Shown here: positions 36,188 to 45,328 of the stretch, piece after piece
Layout of the letters: every line of letters begins with the position of its first letter
Numbering within the stretch: the first letter of the stretch is position 1
DNA from: an uncultured Pirellulaceae bacterium
Lineage (GTDB): Bacteria > Planctomycetota > Planctomycetia > Pirellulales > Pirellulaceae
Assembly: GCA_938091115.1 (NCBI GenBank)
Contig: CALKNI010000034.1
Coordinates: 1 to 53,581, forward strand
DNA length: 53,581 nt
Reading direction: 5' to 3'
Translations under genes and position numbers: made by a program
Notes under the pieces: generated by a model
Databases searched by the model: none
The model's input: only the letters and a program-made list of their open reading frames with translations
What the model was told of the DNA's origin: nothing

Positions 36188-37678
36188 GTGAGACCCAAAT
36201 TAATACCGTCCCACTTGTTAAACCGCCGTTCGTTTCTAGCCAACACGATGACTGGCTTAAGCGGCATTGCGTTAACCCAACTGCTCGCTTCTGAACAATT
36301 ACTTGCGAAGGTTGATGATAAAAAATCTCCGATTCGTCCGGCTATTTTGCCGGAACAACCGTCGCTGGCACGGAAACCACATTTTCCTGCTGCCGCCAAA
36401 AATGTGATCATGATTTTTTGTGCCGGTGCGTGTAGCCAAATAGATACCTTTGATTACAAGCCCGAATTGATACGCATGCACGGTCAGGCGATGCCGGGAG
36501 AAAAAGTTGTCACGTTTCAGGGAGGGCAGGGGAGTTTGCAAAAAAGTCCGTGGGAGTTTAAACCTCGCGGCGAAAGCGGCAAGATGGTTTCGACGTTAGT
36601 CGATAACATAGGTGAGATGGCAGACGATATTTGTTTTCTTCACTCGTTGACAGGAAAAACAAATACCCATGGTCCGGGTGAAAATTTTATGTCCACCGGT
36701 TTCACGCTTGATGGTTTCCCTAGCATTGGCGCCTGGGCGACCTATGCCCTTGGGAGTGAAAATAATGAACTGCCAGCATTTGTCGCGATTCCGGATCCGC
36801 GCGGCACGCCTCAGTCCAGTGTCAACAATTGGGGGCCCGGTTTTTTGCCCGCTGTATTTCAGGGTACTGATTTTAACGCGGCCAATCCAATTCGAAATCT
36901 TGCTCGTCCGGGTGGAATCTCTAATCGCGAAGATGTTGCGACCCGCGCCTTTTTGAAGCGTTTGAATGAGCGGCATTTAATCCAATTTCCAGGAGACACT
37001 GAATTAGCGGCTCGGATTGCGAGTTACGAATTAGCGGCAAAAATGCAATTGAGTGTTCCAGAGATTAGCGATTTATCGACCGAGCCTGAACATGTTTTAT
37101 CTCTGTATGGTGCGAACGATTCAACCAATGAACTGAAATCCAGTTTTGCAAAAAATTGTATTTTGGCGCGGCGTTTGGTTGAAAAAGGTGTTCGCTTTGT
37201 ACAGTTGTTTAACGGTGCTTACCAAACCGGTGGTGAGGGAACCAGTAACTGGGACGGCCATAAATTTCTCGAGAAACAATATGCTGTTCACGGCCAGATA
37301 CTCGATCAACCTGTCGCTGGGCTTCTTAAAGATCTAAAGCAAAGAGGTTTGCTTGAAGATACTTTAGTCGTCTGGTGTACCGAATTTGGTCGAATGCCGA
37401 CCTTTCAAGCGGGAGCCAGCGGCCGAGATCACAATCCATCAGGCTTCACTGCCTGGTTAGCCGGTGCGGGAGTCAAAAAAGGTTTCAGTTTTGGTGCGAC
37501 TGATGAGTTTAGTTACAAAGCGGTGGAAGATGTCGTTTCTGTTTATGATTTCCATGCCACAATACTCCACCTCTTGGGTCTCGATCATGAGCGGTTGAGT
37601 TTTTATCACGATGGAATTGAACGCAGGCTGACCGACGTGCACGGCAACGTTATCAAGCAGATTTTGAACCGTGTCTGA
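36188..37678 (+). CDS. DUF1501 family protein with Tat-like signal
   Basis: A 496-residue protein of the DUF1501 family, which has an alkaline-phosphatase/sulfatase-like fold. It starts at GTG 36188, three bases after the stop of the DUF1553 gene, and the AAGG at 36178-36181 is inside that gene's last codons, indicating translational coupling. The N-terminus has an RR signal ([20 protein letters not shown]). Conserved segments include [40 protein letters not shown] and GRDHNPSGF, with Asp/His residues placed like metal ligands. DUF1501 and DUF1553 genes are a standard planctomycete pair, and a shared export or complex is likely. Confidence 0.93.
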   Translation: MRPKLIPSHLLNRRSFLANTMTGLSGIALTQLLASEQLLAKVDDKKSPIRPAILPEQPSLARKPHFPAAAKNVIMIFCAGACSQIDTFDYKPELIRMHGQAMPGEKVVTFQGGQGSLQKSPWEFKPRGESGKMVSTLVDNIGEMADDICFLHSLTGKTNTHGPGENFMSTGFTLDGFPSIGAWATYALGSENNELPAFVAIPDPRGTPQSSVNNWGPGFLPAVFQGTDFNAANPIRNLARPGGISNREDVATRAFLKRLNERHLIQFPGDTELAARIASYELAAKMQLSVPEISDLSTEPEHVLSLYGANDSTNELKSSFAKNCILARRLVEKGVRFVQLFNGAYQTGGEGTSNWDGHKFLEKQYAVHGQILDQPVAGLLKDLKQRGLLEDTLVVWCTEFGRMPTFQAGASGRDHNPSGFTAWLAGAGVKKGFSFGATDEFSYKAVEDVVSVYDFHATILHLLGLDHERLSFYHDGIERRLTDVHGNVIKQILNRV

Positions 37679-37723
37679 GATAAAAGTTATAATTTAAACG
37701 ACACTAGCTCTTATTTTCAAGCG

Positions 37724-39184
37724 CTACTTGCTTGGAATCTGCCGCAGTGTGGCGACCAAATAGTCCCAGTATTTTTTTACACTTGCAATCTCACACTTTT
37801 CGTCGGGAGAATGTGGATTCTTAATCGTTGGTCCAAATGAGATCATATCCAATCCTGGATACACGCTTCCGATAATTCCACATTCAAGTCCGGCATGAAC
37901 TGCATTGACAGTTGGTTCAACGCCGAACAGATCCGAATAAATTTGAGTCATTTGGCGGAGAATTTCTGAATCGGCGTTGGGCTTCCAGCCCGGATAGCCA
38001 CCGGTATGCTCGACATCGGCAGCGGCAAGTTGGAATGCTGATTCGATCGTCCTCGCAAGGTCATCGCGTGCGGTTTCGACACTGCTTCGCGTTAGAAACT
38101 GAACTAGCACCGTACCTGACTCAATCAGCACCCTGGCAAGACTGGTTGATGTTTCAACAAGCCCAGGCATTTCGTCACTCATTCGGGCAACGCCACAGGG
38201 GGCGGCATAGATTGCCCGAATTAGATTTTCCTGTGAGTTTGAGTCCATTACCGTTTCCACCGGGGAAGCTGGTTCGATCGACGCCATTAGGTCAGGTTCG
38301 GTTCGAATGAGCTCGGTTTGAATGACCCCGATCGTTTCTGCAATGTGTTGCTTGAAATGATCGACTTGATCTGAATCGACGACGACAATTGCAAAAGACT
38401 CACGAGGAATAGCGTTTCTTAAACTGCCACCGTTGAGAGAGGCGATTCTCAGTCCAAAATTCTTTGAGCCTTCCCAGAGAAGCCGGTTCATGATTTTATT
38501 GGCATTTCCGCGGCCGAGATGAATTTCACATCCAGAATGACCACCACGCAAACCTTTGACCGAAACTTTGAACGCGGCTCCTTCACCGGCGGGAATTTGT
38601 TCGTAGTCCGTTTTGATGTTTGTGTCGATTCCACCGGCGCATCCGATGCACAATTCTCCCTCGTCTTCGGTGTCGGTATTCAAGAGTATGGAGCCAGTCA
38701 GGATTCCAGGTTGGAGTTTAAAGGCACCAGTCATTCCGGTTTCTTCATCGATTGTAAATAGTGCTTCGACTTGTCCGTGTTCGATATCGGTTGCAGACAG
38801 AACCGCCATAATCGAAGCGACTCCCATCCCATTGTCTGCACCGAGAGTGGTTCCTTCTGCAGTTAGCCATCCATCCTCTGTGATGACAGATCGAATTCCC
38901 TCGGTTTCGAAATCGAAAACGGTTTCGGCATTCTTTTGATGAACCATGTCGAGATGCCCCTGAAGAATCACACCTTGGCGATCTTCCATTCCGGGAGTTG
39001 CAGGCTTGCGAATAATCACATTACCAATTTCATCTACGATGGTCTCAAGGTTTAAACCCTCTCCGAACTGTTTCATGAATTCGATGACGCGCCCCTCTTT
39101 TTTCGAGGGTCTTGGGACGGCGTTTAGTTCTTCGAAGTGAGTCCAGACAGCATTAGGTTGGAGGCGGGTTGCGGCTTCGTTCAT
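37724..39184 (-). CDS. pepD: Aminoacyl-histidine dipeptidase (beta-alanyl-histidine dipeptidase type, M20)
   Basis: A 486-residue cytoplasmic zinc exopeptidase. The M20 metal and catalytic residues are visible: H77 in QGHLDMVHQ, D117 in LGADNGMGV, and E147-E148 in FTIDEETGMTGAF; His near the end in NPHSPDE is the usual last zinc ligand. The central lid domain lies between (LRGGHSGCEIHLGRGNA). The length and motif spacing fit PepD/PepV-like Xaa-His dipeptidases, which split carnosine-type dipeptides. Start ATG at 39184. It is convergent with DUF1501 and divergent from the EamA transporter gene. The symbol is assigned by family resemblance and should be confirmed. Confidence 0.92.
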   Translation of the reverse strand: MNEAATRLQPNAVWTHFEELNAVPRPSKKEGRVIEFMKQFGEGLNLETIVDEIGNVIIRKPATPGMEDRQGVILQGHLDMVHQKNAETVFDFETEGIRSVITEDGWLTAEGTTLGADNGMGVASIMAVLSATDIEHGQVEALFTIDEETGMTGAFKLQPGILTGSILLNTDTEDEGELCIGCAGGIDTNIKTDYEQIPAGEGAAFKVSVKGLRGGHSGCEIHLGRGNANKIMNRLLWEGSKNFGLRIASLNGGSLRNAIPRESFAIVVVDSDQVDHFKQHIAETIGVIQTELIRTEPDLMASIEPASPVETVMDSNSQENLIRAIYAAPCGVARMSDEMPGLVETSTSLARVLIESGTVLVQFLTRSSVETARDDLARTIESAFQLAAADVEHTGGYPGWKPNADSEILRQMTQIYSDLFGVEPTVNAVHAGLECGIIGSVYPGLDMISFGPTIKNPHSPDEKCEIASVKKYWDYLVATLRQIPSK

Positions 39185-39413
39185 GATTTAGTGCTACGAA
39201 TATTGGACAGTGGACATTTCAAGTTATTGTAGGAATTCGAGGTTTGAATACTACTACTTTGAACGCTTTTGGAGTGATTGGAGGATGTTTTAATTTTGCT
39301 CGATCTTGTTTTTGATTTAAATCGTGTTGCCGGTCGACGTTTTTCAATGAGTCGTTTAGGCTGAGCATCGATTTTTGAGGAATTTTCACCGCGTGATTTA
39401 ATTCTCCAGTTCT

Positions 39414-40274
39414 ATGATTTACCTGATATTACAAATTCTATTTGCTTCGGCATTTACGCTATTTATAAAATGGGCGCAAATTCGAAGACAGGAAAATGTT
39501 ATTGCGATTGGGGCAATCAACTATATTGTTGCCGCAGTTTCAATCATTCCCGTGTTTGTTTTTTCAAATTGTTCACCTGTTTCCTTTGGTGCTCTTTGGA
39601 CGGGTGGCTCAATGGGCGCCGTTTATTTCATAGCTTTCTTTTTTGCGATTTACTCAATCCGTAAAGTGGGGGCGTCGACGACGACTGTCGTCAGTGTTCT
39701 CTCGATTTTGATGCCAATTGGGTTTGCCGCCTTTATTTGGCGAGAAAAACCAGACCTGGTTCAGTCCATTGGTATTGGAATGGCGCTGTTGGCATTGACG
39801 TTAATTGGTGCTCAAAAGAACCCTCATCCAAGCGATTTTGAAACAAAGTCTCGTTGGATGGTGCCGTTAGTCTTATTTTCGTTTTTTCTTCTGTGTGGTT
39901 TCAGTCGCCTTTCGCAAGAGGCTTTCAAGCACGTTAGCTCTCCTGAGCATCGTCCAACCTTTATTTTGGCTGCGTTTACAATCGCAGCGATTCCATCCCT
40001 AATTGTGTTGATTTACGGGAGGCGTATGCCAACGTCCATGGAGTGGCTCATTGGGTTTTTGATGGGAATTTCTAATAATTTACAAACCTATTTTGTGTTA
40101 TTGGCGCTCAATGAATTTGAGGGTTTTATCGTTTTCCCCGTCACCAGCGCAGGAGGAATTGTTTTGACAACACTCGTTGCAACGAGTTTGTTAAAAGAAC
40201 AGCTAAATAAACGCACGTACGTTGGAATCGCGATCGCAGTTGTGTCGCTATTCCTTTTGTATTGGATGCCTTAG
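39414..40274 (+). CDS. EamA/DMT superfamily transporter
   Basis: A 286-residue inner-membrane protein with about ten hydrophobic helices in two repeats, typical of drug/metabolite transporters. The second half ends in ATSLLKEQLNKRTYVGIAIAVVSLFLLYWM, which is the EamA repeat signature. A basic and acidic loop (AQKNPHPSDFETKSR) separates the halves around residues 131-148. Substrates in this family are metabolites, amino acids or sugars, and none can be assigned here. Start ATG at 39414. It converges on the SDR gene with only eight bases between stops. Confidence 0.85.
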   Translation: MIYLILQILFASAFTLFIKWAQIRRQENVIAIGAINYIVAAVSIIPVFVFSNCSPVSFGALWTGGSMGAVYFIAFFFAIYSIRKVGASTTTVVSVLSILMPIGFAAFIWREKPDLVQSIGIGMALLALTLIGAQKNPHPSDFETKSRWMVPLVLFSFFLLCGFSRLSQEAFKHVSSPEHRPTFILAAFTIAAIPSLIVLIYGRRMPTSMEWLIGFLMGISNNLQTYFVLLALNEFEGFIVFPVTSAGGIVLTTLVATSLLKEQLNKRTYVGIAIAVVSLFLLYWMP

Positions 40275-40282
40275 AGCAAGCG

Positions 40283-41071
40283 CTACAGTGATTTGGTGCG
40301 ACCACCATCAACTGGCAAGTTGACGCCGTTGATGTAAGACGCCAAGTCGGACGCCAGAAATGCGATGGCGGCAGCGACTTCACGAGGTTCAGCAAAACGC
40401 TTTGCTGGGACAGAATTCTTCATGGCTTCGCTGATAGTATCGATTGACTTGCCAGTTTTTTCGGCCTTGTTAACGATGATAGAGCTCAGGCGTTCGGTAG
40501 CTGTTGCCCCGGGAAGAACATTGTTGACTGTAATGCCGAAGGAGCCGAGTTCGTTGGCCAGCGTTTTTGACCAACTGGCAACCGCTCCTCGGATGGTGTT
40601 AGAGACTCCCAATCCATCAAGGGGTTGTTTTACAGACGTTGAAATTACGTTAATGATTCGCCCAAAGCCTGCCGCCTTCATCCCAGGCACAACGGCTTGG
40701 GCGAGCAAATGATTGCATTTAAGATGCTGAGTAAATGCACTTTCAAATTCATCCAACGATGCTTCAAAGATATCGCCTCCAGGCGGTCCGCCGGTATTGT
40801 TGACCAAAATGTGGAAGGCTGTTGAGCTGTTCAGTCGATTATGGACCGTTTTTGCAAGTGCGTCTGGGCTTTGAAAGTCAGCAACCAAAAACTGGTGAGT
40901 CTGGTCATCCAAATTGGGTAATTCTTCTTTTACTTGCATTAACCGCTGTTCGTTTCGGGCAACGAGGGTTACATTCGCGCCACATTGAGCCAGAGCAAGA
41001 GCCGCTGCCTTCCCAATTCCCTGAGTGCTGCCGCAGACGAGTGCATTCTTGTTTTTCAAGTCGATTTGCAT
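40283..41071 (-). CDS. Atypical SDR oxidoreductase lacking the catalytic Tyr
   Basis: A 262-residue short-chain dehydrogenase/reductase. The NAD(P)-binding motif is present as CGSTQGIGKA (glycines 14, 18 and 20), and NNTGGPPGGD replaces the usual NNAG. The active-site serine is in NVISTS, but the canonical YxxxK is replaced by SNTIRGAV, with Asn and Arg in place of Tyr and Lys. This is the known atypical subgroup sometimes annotated as a FabG-like oxidoreductase. It ends DLASYINGVNLPVDGGRTKSL, a standard SDR C-terminus. It is divergent from the ACMSD-like gene with an 82-bp gap, so the two could share a control region. Confidence 0.9.
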   Translation of the reverse strand: MQIDLKNKNALVCGSTQGIGKAAALALAQCGANVTLVARNEQRLMQVKEELPNLDDQTHQFLVADFQSPDALAKTVHNRLNSSTAFHILVNNTGGPPGGDIFEASLDEFESAFTQHLKCNHLLAQAVVPGMKAAGFGRIINVISTSVKQPLDGLGVSNTIRGAVASWSKTLANELGSFGITVNNVLPGATATERLSSIIVNKAEKTGKSIDTISEAMKNSVPAKRFAEPREVAAAIAFLASDLASYINGVNLPVDGGRTKSL

Positions 41072-41152
41072 TCAGATTCCTTTTTATTGGTATATTTCAT
41101 TGTACTGCATTTTCTGATTCGCGTTCGAAACGAAAGATAATCTGTAACCCCA

Positions 41153-42238
41153 ATGGATCGTAAACTTCGTATTAACGGGCATTCGCATCTGCTTCCTTAT
41201 CCGGAAGAAATCCCACAATTCTTAAAAGATAATGAAATCTTTTGGGTCGATCAGGATAAGAAGTACATGTTGCAAAAAGGCTGGAAGCGACCGGTAACGG
41301 ATTCTAGTTTTTTTCTCGATGAAAAATTAGAGTGGATGGAACGTTATAAAATTGACCACGCAGTCGTCCTGAATCTATCGCAGTTGTACGGTAATGGCTT
41401 GCGCTTGGAAACCATGAAGAAAGCGTTGCGGTTTCAGAATGATTTCAATGCGAGAATACAGCGAGAGAACCCATCTAAATTTACTTGCGGGTTTGTCGTT
41501 CATCCTGGATATGTCAATGGAGCATTGTGGGAAATACAACGGTGTGTTGAAGAGCTTGGGTTGCGGCTACTTTGTTTGCCGACCCACTACATGGATACGA
41601 TAGGTTCGTGGCAGTGCATTTTTGATGAAGAAAATGAAAAAATATTTGAATTATGCAGTCGGTATAATTTAGCAGTGGAAGTCCATCCTTATGATGGAGA
41701 GAAATTTGTAAAGCTTGAAAATCGTGCTTGGCGATTTCATTTAATTTGGATGTTAGCCCAGTGTGCGGATGCCTATCATTTTTTAACGTTAAACGGATAC
41801 CAGGATAAGTTTCCGGATATGCGCGTTTGTTTCGCTCACGGTGGACAACTTGCTCAAATCAACTTGGGTCGGAGGATTCAAGGGTTTGATGGCCGGCCAG
41901 ATTTATTTGAAGGAATGCAGCATCCACGCAAAGCGGTCGGTCATAAAAATATCTTTTTCGATACCTTAGTTCACGATACCGGCTCGCTAAAACTCTTAAT
42001 TGAGAATCAAGGCACCAATCAAGTAATTTTAGGACTCGACGATCCCTATCCGCTTGGAGAAATGGAGTCAGAGCCTCAATCTTCCTACCCTGGCAAGATA
42101 CTCGATCTCGCTATTGAGAGAGAAATTATTAACGAATCGGAGTATGACTCCATTTGGTCTCAAAATGTTATTCAGTGGCTGTGTGGCGACGACCAATCTG
42201 AAAAAAAGCGACTCATCGACCGAATTTTGTCTGTTTGA
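41153..42238 (+). CDS. ACMSD-like amidohydrolase
   Basis: A 361-residue amidohydrolase-superfamily protein resembling aminocarboxymuconate semialdehyde decarboxylase (ACMSD), which decarboxylates the ring-opened product of 3-hydroxyanthranilate. Metal-site features are NGHSHLLP (first His pair), VEVHPYD (third His), FAHGGQ (catalytic His), and GLDDPYPLGEME, matching the ACMSD Asp segment SDYPFPLGEE. An ACMSD-type EL-rich N-terminal segment carries an insertion of about 20 residues (residues 30-60). The surrounding genes, an AMSDH-like aldehyde dehydrogenase and a 2-aminomuconate deaminase-like RidA protein 1.2 kb downstream, support the ACMSD assignment. No 3-hydroxyanthranilate dioxygenase is in the window. 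It begins with ATG at 41153; the next gene, radC, is 103 bp downstream on the same strand. Confidence 0.82.
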   Translation: MDRKLRINGHSHLLPYPEEIPQFLKDNEIFWVDQDKKYMLQKGWKRPVTDSSFFLDEKLEWMERYKIDHAVVLNLSQLYGNGLRLETMKKALRFQNDFNARIQRENPSKFTCGFVVHPGYVNGALWEIQRCVEELGLRLLCLPTHYMDTIGSWQCIFDEENEKIFELCSRYNLAVEVHPYDGEKFVKLENRAWRFHLIWMLAQCADAYHFLTLNGYQDKFPDMRVCFAHGGQLAQINLGRRIQGFDGRPDLFEGMQHPRKAVGHKNIFFDTLVHDTGSLKLLIENQGTNQVILGLDDPYPLGEMESEPQSSYPGKILDLAIEREIINESEYDSIWSQNVIQWLCGDDQSEKKRLIDRILSV

Positions 42239-42341
42239 TTGATAAGCCCAATCTTAATTATTTTTCTGTTGGCCGCTCTGTAGCTTGCCTGCGTTTGATT
42301 TTTGCCAGAAAATCAACTGTCGTGATAGGAGCGAGTGAACG

Positions 42342-43370
42342 ATGAAACGATCCAGTAATTCAGTTTCAAGAACAGTCGCCAGCGATTCAGATGGCGATTC
42401 TGAGTTAAGGCTTCCGGGGAAGCTTGCGGAGCGTTCAGGTGCTAAACGATACGCGCGTTATAAATCGGTGATCGATTGCATTTGTCGACGCGATCGTTTT
42501 TTACTCTCCGAGATTAAAACATCGTGTTATCCTGAGCAACCCGGATTCGTGACACGGCTCGTCAACGACCTAGTGAATACCGGGTGGGTGATTCGAGAAA
42601 CAGAGGGCGGTAAAAATTACCACTGGAATCCAAGTAGAACTTTTTCGGCTACCCGTTGGATAGATGAAAAAATATTTGGCTCGCAAATTAAAGTATCGCC
42701 ATTGGCAGGTCGACCACGTGAACGCTTGCTCGATCTGGGCGCTGAGCTGCTGTCGAATTCAGAGTTGCTCGCCATTCTTATTCGTAGCGGTCGACCTGGA
42801 GAATCAGCGGTGACTGCAGGACAAAAAATTGCGAAGGAGTTCGAAGGCCGATTGGAAGCCTTGTCCGGCGCCGGCCGTGGCGAGCTAAAGTCAATCAGCT
42901 GTGCTGTTGAAAAGACCGCCTATTGTCAGGTCATGGCTGGTATCGAGTTGGGTCGACGGGTCGCTGCACTTTCGGATGAGAAAATATCGGTCCGAATCAA
43001 CTCGAGCTCCGAAGCGATCGCTTTTTGTGAGCGTTTCTTTCAACGCCTGGTTATCGACCGAAAACAGGAAGAGTTTCATATTATCACTTTAGATACAAAA
43101 AATCAGATAATTGACACTCATCAAATTACCGTGGGAACACTCGATGCGAGCCTTGTACATCCGCGGGAAGTTTTTCGCGCTGCTATCAAAGATGCGGCTT
43201 CGTCAATTATTTTGGTTCACAATCATCCCTCAGGCGATCCAACCCCTAGCAAACAAGACCTGACAGTTACGCGTCGAATAACCGAATCGGGGGAATTGAT
43301 TGGGGTCGAAGTTCTCGACCATATTGTTCTTGGCAAAAACGGATCGATAAGTATTCAAGAGGTCACTTAA
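42342..43370 (+). CDS. radC: RadC family protein with N-terminal winged-helix-like extension
   Basis: A 342-residue RadC-like protein, about 110 residues longer than typical RadC (220-230). The RadC part begins near residue 122: RPRERLLDLGAELLSNSELLAILIRSG, then a degenerate helix-hairpin-helix in which the usual GIG is SIS (KSISCAVEKTAYCQV), then ELGRR. The JAMM/MPN+ metalloprotease-like domain is intact, with H293 and H295 (VHNHPSGDPTPSKQD) and D306. The extension (residues 1-110) is basic and looks like a winged helix: RYKSVIDCICRRDRFLLSEIKTS, FVTRLVNDLVNTGWVIRETEGGKNYHW. RadC is implicated in DNA repair or processing, but its activity is unsettled. It starts with ATG at 42342. No ribosome binding site stands out; GGAGCGAGTG lies a few bases upstream. 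Confidence 0.9.
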   Translation: MKRSSNSVSRTVASDSDGDSELRLPGKLAERSGAKRYARYKSVIDCICRRDRFLLSEIKTSCYPEQPGFVTRLVNDLVNTGWVIRETEGGKNYHWNPSRTFSATRWIDEKIFGSQIKVSPLAGRPRERLLDLGAELLSNSELLAILIRSGRPGESAVTAGQKIAKEFEGRLEALSGAGRGELKSISCAVEKTAYCQVMAGIELGRRVAALSDEKISVRINSSSEAIAFCERFFQRLVIDRKQEEFHIITLDTKNQIIDTHQITVGTLDASLVHPREVFRAAIKDAASSIILVHNHPSGDPTPSKQDLTVTRRITESGELIGVEVLDHIVLGKNGSISIQEVT

Positions 43371-43409
43371 TCGACTTTGCCGAACAAGAAATACCTTGCG
43401 CAACGGCAA

Positions 43410-44873
43410 TTAATTTTCAAACGCGATGCAAATATTCTTTGGCTCGGTAAAAAATCGCAGTGCTTCAAGACCGCCTTCTCGTCCGACGCCGGAGTTTTTC
43501 ATTCCTCCAAAAGGAGTACGCAGATCACGCATCAACCAAGTGTTAATCCAGATAACACCGCATTCAATTTTCTTCGAAAGCCTCATTGTGCGATCTAAAT
43601 CCTTCGTCCAGATGGTCGCCGATAGGCCATACTTCACATCGTTTGCCATCGCAATTACTTCTTCTTCATTATCGAATGGCATGAGAGTGACCACTGGGCC
43701 AAATATTTCTTCCTGATTTAATCGACATTGGTTGTGTTGAACTTCGATCACAGTGGGTTCGATGTAAAAGCCTTGCGCGTGTCCCTCGACCGTCGCCGGT
43801 TTGCCCCCGCAGAGGATGGCAGCTTCGGTTGGTTCGATCTCGTCAAAATAAGAGAGAACTTTTCGATAATGGTCTCCTGATACCATCGCCCCAATTGTCG
43901 TTTCCGTTTTGGACGGATGGCCCACGGTGAGTTGGCTTGCGCGGGCAACAAGATCGGCTTTAAATTTCTCGTAGACACTGGACTCTACAAAGATGCGAGA
44001 TCCACACAGACAAATTTGTCCCTGATTTGCAAACGAAGAATGAATCGTTGTTTCTAAAGCGCGTTCGTAATTGCAATCGGCAAAGATGATGTTAGGGTTT
44101 TTACCACCTAGTTCGAGTGAGAGTTTTTTGAATTTTGGAGCGACAACTCGGGCAACGTGTTCACCAGTTGCTGTGCCCCCTGTAAACGAAATTGCTTTAA
44201 TTTTTTCATGTTCAAGTATTGCTTGTCCTGCTCCGGTTCCTGCCCCCTGAACAATATTAAGTACGCCCACCGGGAGACCTGCCCGATTGCATAAATCCCC
44301 AAGCATTGAAGCGGTTCGGGGAGTTAATTCACTCGGTTTGGCGATCACGCAGTTGCCGGCAGCCAATGCGGGAGCAATTTTCCAAGTGAATAAATAGAGA
44401 GGTAGATTCCAGGGAGAAATGCAACCTACCACGCCGAGAGGCTGTCGCAATGTAAAGTTGATCGCATTTTGCCCCACGCTCTCATGGGATTCACTCGAAA
44501 ATTGAGTGATCGCGTTTGCGAAAAAATGGAAATTACTTGCTGCTCGAGGAATTTCGATGGTGCGTGCTCTATCAATCGGTTTACCACTATCTTCGCTTTC
44601 GATGATGGCAAGCGATTCAAGATTTTTCTCAATTAAATCACCAATCTTGGTCAAGATTCGAGACCGTTGTTCTAGCGTTGATTCGCTCCAATTCGATTGT
44701 GCATTCGAAGCCGCAATGACTGCGTTTTCTACATCTTGTTCAGTTGAGTTGGCAATTCTGCCAAGCAGAGTGCCGTCAGCCGGGTTGATGTTCTCGAGCC
44801 AGTCGTCACCGACAGGATCGCAATACTTGCCGTTAATAAAATTAAGGGTGGTTGAAGAATTTACTCGGTTCAT
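43410..44873 (-). CDS. Aldehyde dehydrogenase, aminomuconate/hydroxymuconate semialdehyde dehydrogenase-like
   Basis: A 487-residue NAD-dependent aldehyde dehydrogenase. It shows SPWNLPLYLFTWK (oxyanion Asn and NAD-binding segment), FTGGTATGEHVAR, LELGGKNPNI with the general-base Glu, and the nucleophile Cys in NQGQICLCGSR. The C-terminal segment WINTWLMRDLRTPFGGMKNSGVGREGG is typical of the 2-hydroxymuconic and 2-aminomuconic semialdehyde dehydrogenases. It oxidises a muconic semialdehyde to the acid with NAD+. It is followed 17 bp downstream by nothing on the same strand; the RidA-like gene lies just upstream (44891-45307) and is separated by 17 bp, so the two form an operon running right to left. 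Together with the ACMSD-like gene this fits kynurenine/2-aminomuconate breakdown. Confidence 0.88.
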   Translation of the reverse strand: MNRVNSSTTLNFINGKYCDPVGDDWLENINPADGTLLGRIANSTEQDVENAVIAASNAQSNWSESTLEQRSRILTKIGDLIEKNLESLAIIESEDSGKPIDRARTIEIPRAASNFHFFANAITQFSSESHESVGQNAINFTLRQPLGVVGCISPWNLPLYLFTWKIAPALAAGNCVIAKPSELTPRTASMLGDLCNRAGLPVGVLNIVQGAGTGAGQAILEHEKIKAISFTGGTATGEHVARVVAPKFKKLSLELGGKNPNIIFADCNYERALETTIHSSFANQGQICLCGSRIFVESSVYEKFKADLVARASQLTVGHPSKTETTIGAMVSGDHYRKVLSYFDEIEPTEAAILCGGKPATVEGHAQGFYIEPTVIEVQHNQCRLNQEEIFGPVVTLMPFDNEEEVIAMANDVKYGLSATIWTKDLDRTMRLSKKIECGVIWINTWLMRDLRTPFGGMKNSGVGREGGLEALRFFTEPKNICIAFEN

Positions 44874-44890
44874 CGAAACGCCATTGAAAA

Positions 44891-45307
44891 TTAGTTTTGA
44901 GGGCAGTAGGCCATGGCTTTGATTTCAATTTTTAAATCTGGGTGAGGCAGTTGGTTCGCTGCAATGGTTGTCCTTGCGGGCCCAGAGGAGGCGGTAAAAA
45001 ACTCTCCATAGACCTCGTTATACCCCGGGAAGTCATCCATGTTGACGAGAAAGGTTGTCAGGTCGACAACATCTTCCAGTGTAGCGCCAATTTCTGCCAG
45101 ATAGTCTTGAATGTTTTCTAACACCGCGCGGGTTTGTTTGCGAATGTCGTATGTCTTTTCACCGTCGACGACCTCCATTCCTTCGATGGAGTTGTCTTTG
45201 CGACGAGAGCTGGTACCGGAAAGAAATACAAAATCCCCGGCACGCTTAAGGTGCGGATATGCTCCCAATGGCTTCGCTTTCCCTTCGAATGTTTTAGTGT
45301 TTTTCAT
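44891..45307 (-). CDS. 2-aminomuconate deaminase-like RidA family protein
   Basis: A 138-residue RidA/YjgF-fold protein. The segments [42 protein letters not shown] and [23 protein letters not shown] closely match my recollection of 2-aminomuconate deaminases (AmnD type) rather than generic RidA, which is shorter and lacks SGTSSRR. The reaction is 2-aminomuconate to 2-hydroxymuconate (4-oxalocrotonate enol form) and ammonia. It is the promoter-proximal gene of a two-gene operon with the aldehyde dehydrogenase, which supplies its substrate. A perfect 13-bp palindrome sits nine bases upstream of the ATG at 45307. Confidence 0.88.
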   Translation of the reverse strand: MKNTKTFEGKAKPLGAYPHLKRAGDFVFLSGTSSRRKDNSIEGMEVVDGEKTYDIRKQTRAVLENIQDYLAEIGATLEDVVDLTTFLVNMDDFPGYNEVYGEFFTASSGPARTTIAANQLPHPDLKIEIKAMAYCPQN

Positions 45308-45315
45308 AGAACGAG

Positions 45316-45328
45316 CTTGATCATCAAG
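45316..45328. promoter_or_regulatory. Perfect 13-bp palindrome CTTGAT-C-ATCAAG next to the aminomuconate operon start
   Basis: Six-base arms flank one central base. Its near edge is nine bases from the ATG of the deaminase gene (45307), so it covers the ribosome-binding region. A repressor bound here could block expression of the deaminase and dehydrogenase genes. No regulator gene is adjacent. Confidence 0.45.

Noticed and set aside
35854-36411. 185-residue minus-strand open frame across the DUF1553/DUF1501 junction
   Set aside because: It lies antisense to two strongly supported genes, with no signal or domain.
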